This document shows, in pieces, positions 7,021 to 15,124 of a stretch of 32,260 nt of DNA. Under the pieces are notes generated by a model. The model made no database searches, was not told the origin of the DNA, and was given only the letters and a program-made list of their open reading frames with translations. The position numbers were made by a program, and so were the translations under genes. The stretch's first letter is position 1, and each line of letters begins with the position of its first letter. Origin of the DNA: a virus. The stretch covers positions 1 to 32,260 of the IMG/VR virus record IMGVR_UViG_3300047319_000152. One strand, given 5' to 3'.

Positions 7021-7824
7021 CTACCCGGCCAGGATTTGAACTGTCGCCCCATCCTTCGCCGCGGCTTCTTTCGCCGCTTTGTAGATGTTCAAGTCCGCCG
7101 CCTGCTCACGAGTGAGCACATGCTTACTGGTGGGACGATTTCCGGAACCCGGAGCCGCACCACCAGTGTTCGATTCGAAGAAGTCCGGAGCCTTCGTCTT
7201 CACGACTTCGAGATATTCCTCAGGAGTCATGGGTTGAGACGGGTCCTTCCCGTACTTCACGGTATCACCGACGAGCGGAACAGGCTTCCCGTCCCGCAAC
7301 TCCCAGCGAATACCGTCGATGTCACCTGACTTGGCCGAGCGAATGAAGGAAGGGAGCAGCGTTCGCTTGACGCTCGTTGCGACCGAACGAAGAGCACCGT
7401 CCACGATCAATTCGCTGAGCTGATTTTCGTTGGCGGCAACCTTGTCCCGAGCTTCCTTGAGTTCCTTCTGGAACGCCGTCTCCTTGGCGGTCCAATCGTC
7501 ACGCATACGCTCGGTACGTGCCAGGATGACTTCTTCGATCTTGCCTTCGTCGAGGAGCTTCTTGTCTTCCAGCTCCTGAACCTTCGCCAAGGCTTCACGA
7601 GCCTTGGCAGGATCGAGGTCACCCATCGAACGCTTCAGTTCGGCAAGCGACCGTTCGAGTTCCTTCGCACGCTCACGTTCCTTTGAGAGTGCACCCTTGA
7701 TCTTACCAAGGTCGTCACCCTCGCCGTCCACGGTGAGCTTGAACCCGTCACCATCCTTCACGTAATGCTCACGTATTGCTTCGGGCACTTCGTCGAGCGA
7801 CTTGAGCAACTGTTTGAGAGCCAT
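7021..7824 (-). CDS. Capsid scaffolding protein
   Basis: 267 residues from an ATG at 7824 with GGAG upstream. Residues about 40-135 are very rich in Glu, Lys, Arg and Ala in heptad-like order (KERERAKELERSLAELKR), a long coiled coil typical of scaffolds. A Gly/Pro/Asn-rich hinge (GGAAPGSGNRP) precedes a C-terminal helix with Lys and Ala that could bind the coat. Scaffold proteins guide shell assembly and then leave or are degraded. It lies between portal and coat genes, the expected place. Confidence 0.82.
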   Translation of the reverse strand: MALKQLLKSLDEVPEAIREHYVKDGDGFKLTVDGEGDDLGKIKGALSKERERAKELERSLAELKRSMGDLDPAKAREALAKVQELEDKKLLDEGKIEEVILARTERMRDDWTAKETAFQKELKEARDKVAANENQLSELIVDGALRSVATSVKRTLLPSFIRSAKSGDIDGIRWELRDGKPVPLVGDTVKYGKDPSQPMTPEEYLEVVKTKAPDFFESNTGGAAPGSGNRPTSKHVLTREQAADLNIYKAAKEAAAKDGATVQILAG

Positions 7825-7877
7825 TTTATCTCCAGAGGAACCTAGTAAACGCTTCCGGGCGCACTATAAGCACATTA

Positions 7878-8063
7878 TCAAGGCTTTTGCAAGGCTTTTT
7901 CGCTACCCTTTGGTTTTGGGTAACCGAAAACCCCAAATCTGAACAGTTCCGCTAACGAGATAGCTTGACCACTTGATAAGCGGTAAGCCACGTCGTATTC
8001 GTCAATGTCGAGACTTACTTTCACAGTGTAGATACGTCGTTTCTCTTTGCGTGGACGACTCAT
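7878..8063 (-). CDS. Small basic protein between portal and scaffold genes
   Basis: 61 residues from an ATG at 8063 with GGAGA upstream. A longer frame overlapping the portal gene is a shadow. The sequence starts MSRPRKEKRRIYTVKVSLD and continues with a strand-helix arrangement (AISLAELFRFGV) that recalls a ribbon-helix-helix fold, but the match is too loose for a call. It could be a small DNA-binding protein or an assembly factor. Confidence 0.5.
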   Translation of the reverse strand: MSRPRKEKRRIYTVKVSLDIDEYDVAYRLSSGQAISLAELFRFGVFGYPKPKGSEKALQKP

Positions 8064-8073
8064 TGAGTCTCCG

Positions 8074-9648
8074 TTATTTCGTTGCCTTAAGAGCAACAAC
8101 CTTGGCGTCAGGTGTTTGATTTGAAGCGGGAGGGATAGTTCCCATTGTGGGTTGAACAGGGAGCATTGGAGGGTTAGCGGCCAACTCCTTAGCTTTCTTC
8201 GCGTCCTCTTCCTTCTGTTCCTTTTCGATTTGCTTCTTTTCCTCGTCAGCGTCCACATCTTCGCGCGTCCAGTCGCCGGTCTGGAGGCCATTGTAGAAGG
8301 TAAGGAACGAAATGTCACCAGCCTGATAGTTGGCCATCTGCGTCTTGACTTCTTCCGGAGTGGCCTTCATATCGAAGAACTGCTTGTTCAGTTCGATATT
8401 GACCTTGGAGTCTAGTGGATCTTTCAGCGTGGTGGGGAGAACCATCCACCAGTCGATCCACTTCGCCACCAAGGTGATACATTCCTCCACAGACTGCGTT
8501 GCTGTGCGCAGCGAGGCGTGGTCCGTGACGTGATCCGCGAAGACCTCGGTCGCTGTCTTCCTGACTTCGATCATGCCTTCGAGCATTCGGTATCCCTGGA
8601 CCGCCATCTGGGACTTCTTCTCGTCCATTGCAACTTTAATGGCACCGAGACCTTGTCCTCCGAATTCCAACATCCCCGCTTTCCCTGAACCACTGAGTTG
8701 CCAGACATTGGATGGTCCAATACGAAGAGGGGCGTCCGATTTCTGAGCACCGTCGTCTGCAATCCAAGGCGTCGGAAGTGCTACGAGATGCAGCCCATAC
8801 TCGTAGTCAGCGGAATTCTTGTAGAACCCAATACTGAGATCGGCCATATCGAGTAGCATGCTGTCCTCGATGGTCATGTTCATCCCCGTGGGGCCGACAC
8901 ATGCGAATGGGATGAAGTCCAAGGAGTCTTTCCCTCGCTTGGGGATAACAGGACCGTAGATAGACCACGTATCCTGTACCTTCGTGTAGATCGTTTGCTG
9001 ATATTGCCCATTGACAATTTCACAAACTCTGTACTGTGGGACGCAAACACTCTTGAACTTGTCCTTGGGGTCGATTGTTTGAATGTACTCGCGAAGAACG
9101 ACCATTTCGAGCTTCTTGTCTCGGCCCTTGTCAGAATAACGCCAGTTCGTGATGTCTTCTGTGTGGTAGATGGCTACGAATGGACGATCGTCGGTAATGG
9201 AGGATTGTTCGTCAACCTCCGTTACGTCTACGAGGATACCAACTCGGCCCATGTGGACGACTTCTTGGAGGACCTTGGCTCCGAACTGGTCAACGTTCAT
9301 CTGACCACGGGCCGAAATGTCCTTGAGAACTTCGTCCAAAGCAGGACTTGAATCTTCGACGACCGCGGGTTTCTGATAGACCAACCCAACGAGTCCGCTG
9401 ACCGTTCGACGAGTGGCGTTGAAGTAGCTCGGTCTCAGCAGGTATTCGTCGGAAGTGGGATAGTTGCCGTATTCCAACCCTGTGCTGAGTTCGTGGTTTG
9501 TTTGCACAGAGGGCGTGGTGCTCGGTAAGGGTTGTAGATACCGTGACCCTCGCAACATGATGGCATCGCGACCGTTGTAACAGTCCCGGAGCCGATCCCA
9601 CTTTAAGATATTGGCCTTGTACTCGTCACAGACGTCATCAACAGGCAT
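8074..9648 (-). CDS. Portal protein (DUF4055-like)
   Basis: 524 residues. The ATG at 9648 was chosen because GGAGAAACC precedes it and a longer frame would run into the large terminase gene. It has hallmarks of the DUF4055 portal group: RPSYFNATRRTVSGLVGLVY near the start, a conserved GRVGILVDV strand, HTEDITNWRY, and a segment with LDMADLSIGFYKNSADYEYG forming the stem/crown transition. The C-terminus is Glu/Lys-rich and helical. The portal forms the ring through which DNA enters. The gene follows the large terminase and precedes the scaffold, as expected. Confidence 0.85.
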   Translation of the reverse strand: MPVDDVCDEYKANILKWDRLRDCYNGRDAIMLRGSRYLQPLPSTTPSVQTNHELSTGLEYGNYPTSDEYLLRPSYFNATRRTVSGLVGLVYQKPAVVEDSSPALDEVLKDISARGQMNVDQFGAKVLQEVVHMGRVGILVDVTEVDEQSSITDDRPFVAIYHTEDITNWRYSDKGRDKKLEMVVLREYIQTIDPKDKFKSVCVPQYRVCEIVNGQYQQTIYTKVQDTWSIYGPVIPKRGKDSLDFIPFACVGPTGMNMTIEDSMLLDMADLSIGFYKNSADYEYGLHLVALPTPWIADDGAQKSDAPLRIGPSNVWQLSGSGKAGMLEFGGQGLGAIKVAMDEKKSQMAVQGYRMLEGMIEVRKTATEVFADHVTDHASLRTATQSVEECITLVAKWIDWWMVLPTTLKDPLDSKVNIELNKQFFDMKATPEEVKTQMANYQAGDISFLTFYNGLQTGDWTREDVDADEEKKQIEKEQKEEDAKKAKELAANPPMLPVQPTMGTIPPASNQTPDAKVVALKATK

Positions 9649-9659
9649 TGGTTTCTCCG

Positions 9660-11084
9660 TTAGCCCCACACGGTGGGCCGAGTACGCACCCCGCGAGACA
9701 TGATACACAGTTCATTGAAAGCGCAACTCGTGGCGTCTACTTGGTCATCGTGTCGACCGCGATCGAATTTTTCGAGTTCGTCTAGGTATGCCTGATTCCA
9801 CGGACCTTGTACGATATAAACGTTTCCTGCTTCGCATTGAGCACGAAAAGGACGAGAACGTGTCACCTTGTCCGAGTCTACTTGAACACCCTTGTACTCA
9901 AACCCTGCAAGAAGGCGAGTACGTGCAAGGATCACTGACTTGCCACTCGACCCTGGTTCCTTCTCTTCACGGACACTGCATCTCCTACTGTCAGCCTGTG
10001 CCGTTTGGAGCATTACCGTGTCAACGTCGGACGGAGACCACTGCCCTCGCACAGCATGCATGATATAGAATTTGCCGTCGCGAGTACGCTTGATCTTAAC
10101 TCCTACGGTATAGTCACCCTGCCCAGCAGATGCGGCAGTATCCCAACCACGCAATTCGTCACCGCCGATAGGTGCCTCGGCAACAGGCTGAAACCATGTA
10201 CGTTGAAAGAGCACGCCTCCCTTTGGTGTTGGATCCTGTTGTAACTGACCAGAAGCGAGGTCTTGCATGTCGATCTCCATTTGCCGAACAATCGGTTCAG
10301 GAAATAGAGAAGGCCAAAAGAGTTCGCCATCTTCCTTACGTGGATCTATGGGGTCAGCCTTATCCGAAACGAAACGCATTGGGAGAATGATCCATCTGAA
10401 CGTTCCAGGCTCCCATTTAGACGTTACATGCCCAGTGAGGTCCAACTCGTGAAGACGCTGCATGATAATGATTAGCACAACACCGCGAGAAAGACCGCGA
10501 GAGCTAATGGTCCCATCGAACCATTCGTTCGCGGTCGTTCTCTCGGTGTCGGACCGAGCCTGTTCAGAACTGATTGCGTCGTCAATGATAATGCGGTCTG
10601 GGTGGAGGCCCGTTCCAGGACCACCAACGGAGGTCATTACTCGCCAACCACCTTTCTGAGTAGTAATGGTTTCGTGAGTGTCACCTTTAATTTCCAGTGA
10701 TCTAAAGTGCTTCTTATACCAAGGTGATCTCACAACATTAAAGAAATCCTTGGCGTGCTTCCCCGAGAGCTTATAGCCGTAGGAGGCTGTCAGGTAACGG
10801 TATTCAGGATGCTTAATCCATTCCCAGGCAGGCCACATCACGTTGACTAGGATCGACTTCATTGAACCTGGAGGAACGTTAATGACGAGGCGAGTAATTT
10901 CTCCGCGGCTTACAGCTTCGAGTTCGGCACACAGCCCACGGATATGCCAGTTATCCTTAAACGACGTCTCCGGTTCTATAATCTTCCATGCGGTCATCAC
11001 AAACGTGTGAAGCGACCGTCGGCAGAGTTCAGCCTCAAGGAATTCGATTTCGTCTTGTAGCTGTTCCCTAGAGAGGCTACTCAT
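9660..11084 (-). CDS. terL: Terminase large subunit (ATPase-nuclease)
   Basis: 474 residues. Walker A is at about 70-77 (VPPGSMKS) and Walker B at 164-169 (RIIIDD). The coupling motif follows around ILPMRF. The RNase H-like nuclease domain shows D315 in GWDTAAS, an acidic EEKEPGSSGKS stretch near 373, and HDDQVDA near 445-451. It pumps DNA into the prohead and cuts concatemers. The start codon overlaps the upstream stop by one base (TAATG). It overlaps neither portal nor other functional genes. The large subunit is unusually far from the small subunit (about 4.3 kb). Confidence 0.93.
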   Translation of the reverse strand: MSSLSREQLQDEIEFLEAELCRRSLHTFVMTAWKIIEPETSFKDNWHIRGLCAELEAVSRGEITRLVINVPPGSMKSILVNVMWPAWEWIKHPEYRYLTASYGYKLSGKHAKDFFNVVRSPWYKKHFRSLEIKGDTHETITTQKGGWRVMTSVGGPGTGLHPDRIIIDDAISSEQARSDTERTTANEWFDGTISSRGLSRGVVLIIIMQRLHELDLTGHVTSKWEPGTFRWIILPMRFVSDKADPIDPRKEDGELFWPSLFPEPIVRQMEIDMQDLASGQLQQDPTPKGGVLFQRTWFQPVAEAPIGGDELRGWDTAASAGQGDYTVGVKIKRTRDGKFYIMHAVRGQWSPSDVDTVMLQTAQADSRRCSVREEKEPGSSGKSVILARTRLLAGFEYKGVQVDSDKVTRSRPFRAQCEAGNVYIVQGPWNQAYLDELEKFDRGRHDDQVDATSCAFNELCIMSRGVRTRPTVWG

Positions 11085-11269
11085 TACGTTGTGACTTCTC
11101 CTTCAACGTCCACGCTGGCTTCTCTAATTATTAGAGTAACGTGGGCAAGGTCGTTGCGAGTTGCGTGCCAGTGGATTTCCAGTACGTCACGAGTTAGGTC
11201 TTCTCCCGTGTCCATGTCGATTACCTTAATCGTAGCAGGACCAGGACCACCTGTGATCTTAACTCTCAC
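11084..11269 (-). CDS. Small phage protein, unknown function
   Basis: 61 residues from a GTG at 11269, selected because GGAGGAG precedes it by about six bases and the start forms a GTGA overlap with the previous stop. A GTG five codons earlier is less likely. The sequence (GPATIKVIDMDTGEDLTR, then HVTLIIREASVDVEGEV) is all beta-like and resembles small conserved hypothetical proteins found near head genes of many phages. No function is known to me. Confidence 0.6.
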   Translation of the reverse strand: MRVKITGGPGPATIKVIDMDTGEDLTRDVLEIHWHATRNDLAHVTLIIREASVDVEGEVTT

Positions 11270-11490
11270 CGTATTCTCCTCCACTTAACGTGACCCCTGA
11301 GTTCCTGTTTCTTGAGTTCGCCCTTCTCGCAGTCGTGAATGAATTTCCCGTTCTCGTCAGTGACAAATTCCCGGATGACACCACGTCGGCCATCGGCGTA
11401 ATAAGCCCTAGGGTGATGCACACCGTCAAAGAGAACTATGTAACGGGATGCCCACTTCCTATCACGCCGACGGTGCGCGTGGAGAGTCAT
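11266..11490 (-). CDS. Small basic protein, unknown function
   Basis: 74 residues from an ATG at 11490. It begins with a basic segment (MTLHAHRRRDRKWASRY) followed by strand-like VLFDGVHHPRAYYADG and ends KKQELRGHVKWRRIR. No family is recognised. It lies between a small membrane protein gene and the gene before the large terminase, with a 4-base overlap downstream. The ribosome binding site is poor, so coupling to the preceding gene is likely. Confidence 0.58.
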   Translation of the reverse strand: MTLHAHRRRDRKWASRYIVLFDGVHHPRAYYADGRRGVIREFVTDENGKFIHDCEKGELKKQELRGHVKWRRIR

Positions 11491-11493
11491 GTG

Positions 11494-11637
11494 TTAACGG
11501 AGTGGAATGTACGACAGCAGATGGGCGATCGCCATCAACAGCACGGGCACCCACAGATTTGGGCGACCCCATCCGGCATGTGCAATCACCATGATGGTTG
11601 CTGCTAGAAACAGGATTCCTGTTACAGAACTGAGCAT
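11494..11637 (-). CDS. 47-residue two-helix membrane protein, holin candidate
   Basis: From an ATG at 11637, with AAAGGA upstream and only one base after the previous stop. Two hydrophobic segments are visible: residues about 3-20 (SVTGILFLAATIMVIAHA) and 27-45 (LWVPVLLMAIAHLLSYI), joined by a short GWGRPN turn. A tiny double-spanning protein near an endolysin fits a small holin, although in this cluster several other membrane proteins compete for that role. It is missed by length cut-offs. Confidence 0.5.
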   Translation of the reverse strand: MLSSVTGILFLAATIMVIAHAGWGRPNLWVPVLLMAIAHLLSYIPLR

Positions 11638-11638
11638 T

Positions 11639-12073
11639 CTATGGATCCTTTCTACGTTCCATCAAGATCACGTCCACCTTACCTTCAATGCGAGCCGAAT
11701 CGCCACGCATTGCAGATAGAGTAGTTTGAATGATCTGGGTGGAAGACTGTAAGCCACCGATGTCAGTGGCAATGTCGATGTGGCGTGAATTGTCCTCGGC
11801 AATGTGTTCGTCGAGGCGTTTGTGAATCTCGGCGTTACGCTGATCGATACGTTCGAACGCTGCTCGTGAAGTCCTCAGCGCTTCGGTCGCATCCACTGCA
11901 ACGATCTGAAGACCATTTTGGAGTACAGGCAAGGCGTCAAAAGATGCTGTTACTTTCTTCATGACCTTCCATACGATCCCTATCGTAGCCACAGTAACCG
12001 CGATGACTATCGCAACAACTGTGGCAACCGCCTGATAGAGAGTTAGGTGAGATGGGTCCATTGGATCCGTCAC
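11639..12073 (-). CDS. Membrane-anchored coiled-coil protein
   Basis: 144 residues. One transmembrane segment lies at about 13-37 (AVATVVAIVIAVTVATIGIV), followed by a long helical, charged region to the end (RIDQRNAEIHKRLDEHIAED and similar). The architecture equals that of the gene just upstream, with which it overlaps by 4 bases (ATGA). It may be a holin-like or inner-membrane spanin-like component, since the neighbourhood also holds an endolysin and lipoproteins. No sequence motif decides between these. Confidence 0.55.
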   Translation of the reverse strand: MTDPMDPSHLTLYQAVATVVAIVIAVTVATIGIVWKVMKKVTASFDALPVLQNGLQIVAVDATEALRTSRAAFERIDQRNAEIHKRLDEHIAEDNSRHIDIATDIGGLQSSTQIIQTTLSAMRGDSARIEGKVDVILMERRKDP

Positions 12074-12537
12074 TTCACCGCCCGAAGAGCCTTCATCGAT
12101 TCCTCGACAAACTGACTCTTGGTTCGTGCGGCCTCATTGACGACGTTCTTAACTCGAAGAGCTTCAGAAGCGGCGTCACTTTCTGCGATGTTGGACGGCG
12201 TAGGCTCGAGCTGAGCAACACGTGTCGTGAGTCGGTCGATACGTGCTAACTTCTCGGTGTCAGCGGCATTGACCAGAGCATGAACCTGTTCGACCTTTGC
12301 TCCCATGTCGGTTGCAACTGCGAGTGCATCTTCCTTCGCAACCTTCATACTCCGCCACATATTCCAAACGAGTGTGGCGAGAGTAGTTATTGAGCCCACC
12401 AGAACGACCAACGTTCCGAGGACCATGTTCACAGCCCCAGGAGTCCAACCGCTTGATTCTGCCGCGGTTTCTGCGATCTTTGCTACCGTTTGCGGATCCG
12501 TAATTGGCTGAACAACTGTGAGCAAGGTCAAAAACAT
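12070..12537 (-). CDS. Membrane-anchored coiled-coil protein, second of a pair
   Basis: 155 residues from an ATG at 12537 with GGAGGATAAG upstream. A short hydrophobic start is followed by a transmembrane segment at about 36-60 (VNMVLGTLVVLVGSITTLA) and a long Ala/Glu/Lys-rich helix that is probably coiled coil. It is similar in layout to the downstream 144-residue protein, though clear identity is not visible. Possible holin or inner spanin subunit of the lysis module. Confidence 0.55.
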   Translation of the reverse strand: MFLTLLTVVQPITDPQTVAKIAETAAESSGWTPGAVNMVLGTLVVLVGSITTLATLVWNMWRSMKVAKEDALAVATDMGAKVEQVHALVNAADTEKLARIDRLTTRVAQLEPTPSNIAESDAASEALRVKNVVNEAARTKSQFVEESMKALRAVK

Positions 12538-12591
12538 GGACTTATCCTCCCTGCGCCACGAAGCGCGATTGTACCCGGTGATACGTCTACC

Positions 12592-13785
12592 TCAAAACCG
12601 TCCTGTGAGAATTGTGGGTTTGAACCCCGGAACCTTCTTGATGATGTCGCCCTTCTGATTCTTGGCTCCTTCTTCGAGGTCCACGCTCAAGGCATAAGGG
12701 GCCTTGGCGATTCCGCAAAATGCAACCTTTGAACCGCGATAAACGTTTGCGGGATCCGTGGGTTTGTGAATCGTCTGCCATGTATCTTTGACACTGCCGC
12801 TTGCAGTGATAAGCACGTCACGGCTGCCATCTTCAACGTCGCACGTTGATTCGCAGTACTCGTGGTGTTCCTTATTGCATGGGCATCCGTCAGTGTTATT
12901 ACGAGGACAGCCGGGATTAATGAATCGTGCCGTTGGACTGAACCACTGACAAGTGAGAGCACCGACCTTGAATGAGTTGCCTAGTTTTGAGATACCCACC
13001 TTAACGAGTGGGCCGCACAGCTTCGGTGCAGGAGTCGCGCTCGTTGCACTTGGACGCGGAGTTATACTCGTTCGTGTGGCAGTGGCCGTAGGGGTACGAG
13101 TTGCGATCGGGGTTCGCGTGGCAATCGCCGTCCGAGTTGCTGTCGCAGATGCCGTGTCCGTCGGAGTCGGCTTCGAGGTTCGGGTTGGAACGGGTGTCCT
13201 CGTCGAAGTCGGGGACGGCATCGTTGTAGGGACCGGCGTCGGAGTTGCGGCCCCTAGAATCGGCCAGCAGCGCGGCTCACAACGTGCGCGGAAGCCATCC
13301 ATGTTCGGTGGGCGCAAATTACCATTGCTGATGAGTAATGCGTACTCTTCATAATAGGTAGTCGTACCACGCGGGGTGATTTCGATAGTGTCGCAATTGC
13401 ATGCGTCCACGATGGCATCCCACGTCCCATAGGCCGTCTGCGTGCGAATCTCGTCAGCCATTGCGAAATCATATTGCTGACGAAAAGGAGGCAGGACTTG
13501 TGTCTTCTCATGATTGTACCATTCGGGATGCTGTACCTTGATCACCTCGACAGCGGCCATCACCACATTGGCGTGCCATGGATTTGCGTCGGGCCATCCC
13601 GGTGTACATGTCTGCGGAATCTCAGGTGGGCAGTCCGGAGGTACCAGTGTGGGAGAAGCGTTCGCAGGAGCGGGGCTTGGCGAGGCTGTTGGTGTTGGGC
13701 TCGAATTGGTGTTTGGAGGATTCCGAACACACGATACGATGCCAAGCAACACAAGCACTGACAGATACGAGCCTAGTCTCTTCAT
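12592..13785 (-). CDS. Large two-domain Cys-rich lipoprotein with Pro/Thr linker
   Basis: 397 residues from an ATG at 13785 with GAGGAAGTA upstream. A signal peptide ends in GIVSC, so C19 is the likely lipidated residue. Then come a Pro/Ser-rich tether (22-50), domain 1 (about 51-178, six Cys, with WDAIVDACNCDTIEI), a Thr/Arg/Pro repeat linker (179-254), and domain 2 (255-397, eight Cys, with CPCNKEHHEYCESTC). The even cysteine counts suggest disulfides outside the cytoplasm. Its location among lysis genes permits an outer spanin-like or surface-exclusion role. Neither domain is recognised. Confidence 0.75.
   Translation of the reverse strand: MKRLGSYLSVLVLLGIVSCVRNPPNTNSSPTPTASPSPAPANASPTLVPPDCPPEIPQTCTPGWPDANPWHANVVMAAVEVIKVQHPEWYNHEKTQVLPPFRQQYDFAMADEIRTQTAYGTWDAIVDACNCDTIEITPRGTTTYYEEYALLISNGNLRPPNMDGFRARCEPRCWPILGAATPTPVPTTMPSPTSTRTPVPTRTSKPTPTDTASATATRTAIATRTPIATRTPTATATRTSITPRPSATSATPAPKLCGPLVKVGISKLGNSFKVGALTCQWFSPTARFINPGCPRNNTDGCPCNKEHHEYCESTCDVEDGSRDVLITASGSVKDTWQTIHKPTDPANVYRGSKVAFCGIAKAPYALSVDLEEGAKNQKGDIIKKVPGFKPTILTGRF
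13024..13251 (-). repeat. Degenerate repeat coding a Thr-Arg-Pro linker
   Basis: The DNA for residues about 179-254 of the large lipoprotein repeats units of the type TRTPxAT, for example TRTPIATRTPTATATRT. Copies differ at codon level, so it is a diverged and not a fresh tandem repeat. It would make an extended, protease-resistant spacer between two folded extracytoplasmic domains. Confidence 0.7.
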
Positions 13786-13793
13786 TACTTCCT

Positions 13794-13961
13794 CTATTTC
13801 TTCGGTTTGTGAGTTGCGTGCAACATGGCCGGCATCCGAACTGTGCCTGTCTCAGCTGCTACTCGGTACAGCATGTGAGTTGAAAGAAGAACGATGAATA
13901 GGAAAGCAAAGAATGAGAAACCGCTTCTCATGTAGTACCTTGTTCTCCTGTCCATACGCAT
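13794..13961 (-). CDS. Small single-span membrane protein
   Basis: 55 residues from the ATG at 13961, which overlaps the previous stop by one base (TAATG). An ATG ten codons later, with AAGG before it, would give 45 residues. A basic N-terminus (RMDRRTRYYMR) is followed by a hydrophobic helix (FSFFAFLFIVLLSTHML) and a short polar tail ending HKPKK. The type N-in/C-out topology is that of small holins, antiholins or lysis regulators. The frame fits exactly between two genes. Confidence 0.55.
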   Translation of the reverse strand: MRMDRRTRYYMRSGFSFFAFLFIVLLSTHMLYRVAAETGTVRMPAMLHATHKPKK

Positions 13962-14161
13962 TACTCGGTCGCCGTCTCTTCAGCCTTTGCTCGTGCGGCA
14001 CGAAGCTCCAGGTCAGCAAGGGCTTCGTCGATGGCGGCGGTGTCGACCTCGTAACCGTTGTCCTTGAGAACGTCCTTGATCTGGTTGAACATCGGAATGC
14101 CAGCACTCATGACAGTGTTGGCGATGTTGACCCATTCGAGGATAAGGGCAATCCCGGGCAT
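13961..14161 (-). CDS. Small protein of the lysis region
   Basis: 66 residues from an ATG at 14161 with GGAGGACGTTA upstream. The start is mildly hydrophobic (MPGIALILEWVNIANTVMSA), perhaps a membrane-associated amphipathic helix, followed by a charged Ala/Glu helix (AIDEALADLELRAARAKAEE). It overlaps both neighbours by one base. Function unknown. Confidence 0.6.
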   Translation of the reverse strand: MPGIALILEWVNIANTVMSAGIPMFNQIKDVLKDNGYEVDTAAIDEALADLELRAARAKAEETATE

Positions 14162-14574
14162 TAACGTCCTCCTAAGTTCTGTTGGAGTGTGACGACTTGA
14201 GGTGCCTTGCTCGGCAAGTCATTCACGATCGACTGAATCAACTTGCCAATTTTCATGAGTAGGTCGCCCACTTCGGCCGGCTGAGGGGCGCCTTGAGGTA
14301 TGGCCCGCACGATCTGGCCTACCTGGATTTCGTAACCAATCGCTTCACCGAACATCTTACTGAATTGGTGATGTTGGTCAATGGAGATACAATTCGGTGC
14401 CGATGGTGCGTGCAATCGGCCGCATACGACTTGTTCCTCGACGTCTTGCACTGCACTGATGGTGGCCTTTGAACTGATGAAGGTCACAGCGCCGATACGT
14501 CGTGCGCCACCACTACTCGCACAGCTAAGACCGAGACACGCTGCCAAGAGTACGGCAATCAACTTGAACTTCAT
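14161..14574 (-). CDS. Lipoprotein of the lysis region
   Basis: 137 residues from an ATG at 14574 with GGGAGAAA upstream. The signal peptide (MKFKLIAVLLAAC) has a perfect LAAC lipobox, making C13 the lipidated residue. A second possible cleavage at LGLSC is weaker. The mature part is small and globular with two more Cys (VVCGRL, PNCISI). It would be in the outer membrane of a Gram-negative host. An outer spanin or a superinfection-exclusion lipoprotein are both possible. Confidence 0.68.
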   Translation of the reverse strand: MKFKLIAVLLAACLGLSCASSGGARRIGAVTFISSKATISAVQDVEEQVVCGRLHAPSAPNCISIDQHHQFSKMFGEAIGYEIQVGQIVRAIPQGAPQPAEVGDLLMKIGKLIQSIVNDLPSKAPQVVTLQQNLGGR

Positions 14575-14729
14575 TTTCTCCCTTTCTTGCGCCGAACCTT
14601 GGGAGTCAGGCGCTTGACCATCCCACCTTCTTGCGTAACGTACATCCTATTGTCAGTGGTCTTGAGTAACGTACCAGGAGGAAGGTTAGACGTGATGCCA
14701 CGTTTGCCGATAGGCTTATTTGGACGCAC
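14571..14729 (-). CDS. Very basic small protein
   Basis: 52 residues. The GTG at 14729 is preferred because AAGGAGA precedes it. The ATG at 14768 has no ribosome binding site and would overlap the endolysin gene by 53 bases. The sequence is rich in Lys and Arg (VKRLTPKVRRKKGRK at the end) and may bind nucleic acid or the membrane surface. It overlaps the endolysin by 14 bases and the lipoprotein gene by 4. Function unknown. Confidence 0.5.
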   Translation of the reverse strand: MRPNKPIGKRGITSNLPPGTLLKTTDNRMYVTQEGGMVKRLTPKVRRKKGRK

Positions 14730-15105
14730 TGAGTGGCGTCTCCTTGCTGCCTTCTCCAAAGGACACATGATTGGCGTCTGACCATCTGATACCTGACGTG
14801 CAAAGAGGGTGCATCCCTTCCCAACGAATTGCGATCTGCATCCACAAAGGGTCTTTTCCGTTGCTGATGTACGTGCCCTCTTGCGTATACACGAGAAGGT
14901 CCATTGCGAGACCTTGATGATGGAAGCTCTCCTTTACGTGAACAGCGTCCTCGACTTCAAGGAGTACGTTGGTCTTTGTTCGCCCCTTACGCGGAGAATG
15001 GACCGTGCCCTCGTCAAAGGCTACATCATAGCCCAAAGACTCAATCCACCCGACCAACTCACACAGTAATGACGTGAAGAGTACACGTTGCTCGCGTAGG
15101 GTCAT
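14716..15105 (-). CDS. Endolysin, M15-family (VanY-like) peptidase
   Basis: 129 residues from an ATG at 15105, giving the familiar start MTLREQRVLFTSLLCELVGW. An ATG at 15144 would add 13 residues, and neither start has a strong ribosome site. The zinc motif SFHHQGLAMD (60-69) matches the M15 pattern S-x-H-x2-G-x-A-x-D, giving ligands H62 and D69. GIRWSDANH (105-113) supplies D110 and the third ligand H113. It should cut the L-alanyl-D-glutamate or D-Ala peptide bond of peptidoglycan. No signal peptide is present, so a holin is needed. Confidence 0.88.
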   Translation of the reverse strand: MTLREQRVLFTSLLCELVGWIESLGYDVAFDEGTVHSPRKGRTKTNVLLEVEDAVHVKESFHHQGLAMDLLVYTQEGTYISNGKDPLWMQIAIRWEGMHPLCTSGIRWSDANHVSFGEGSKETPLSASK

Positions 15106-15124
15106 AAGTTCGCCAGGAGGTTGA

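Noticed and set aside
7878-8318. 146-codon gene between portal and scaffold
   Set aside because: Its first 85 codons are antiphase with the portal gene; only the part from the ATG at 8063 has a ribosome site and is kept.
13024-13251. CRISPR-like or regulatory tandem repeat
   Set aside because: The repetition follows the codons of a Thr/Arg/Pro linker in a lipoprotein and has no constant spacer structure.
13913-14164. Plus-strand frames opposite the lysis and other genes
   Set aside because: They are antisense to well-supported minus-strand genes, lack ribosome sites and have no recognisable domains; the same applies to the other long plus-strand frames.
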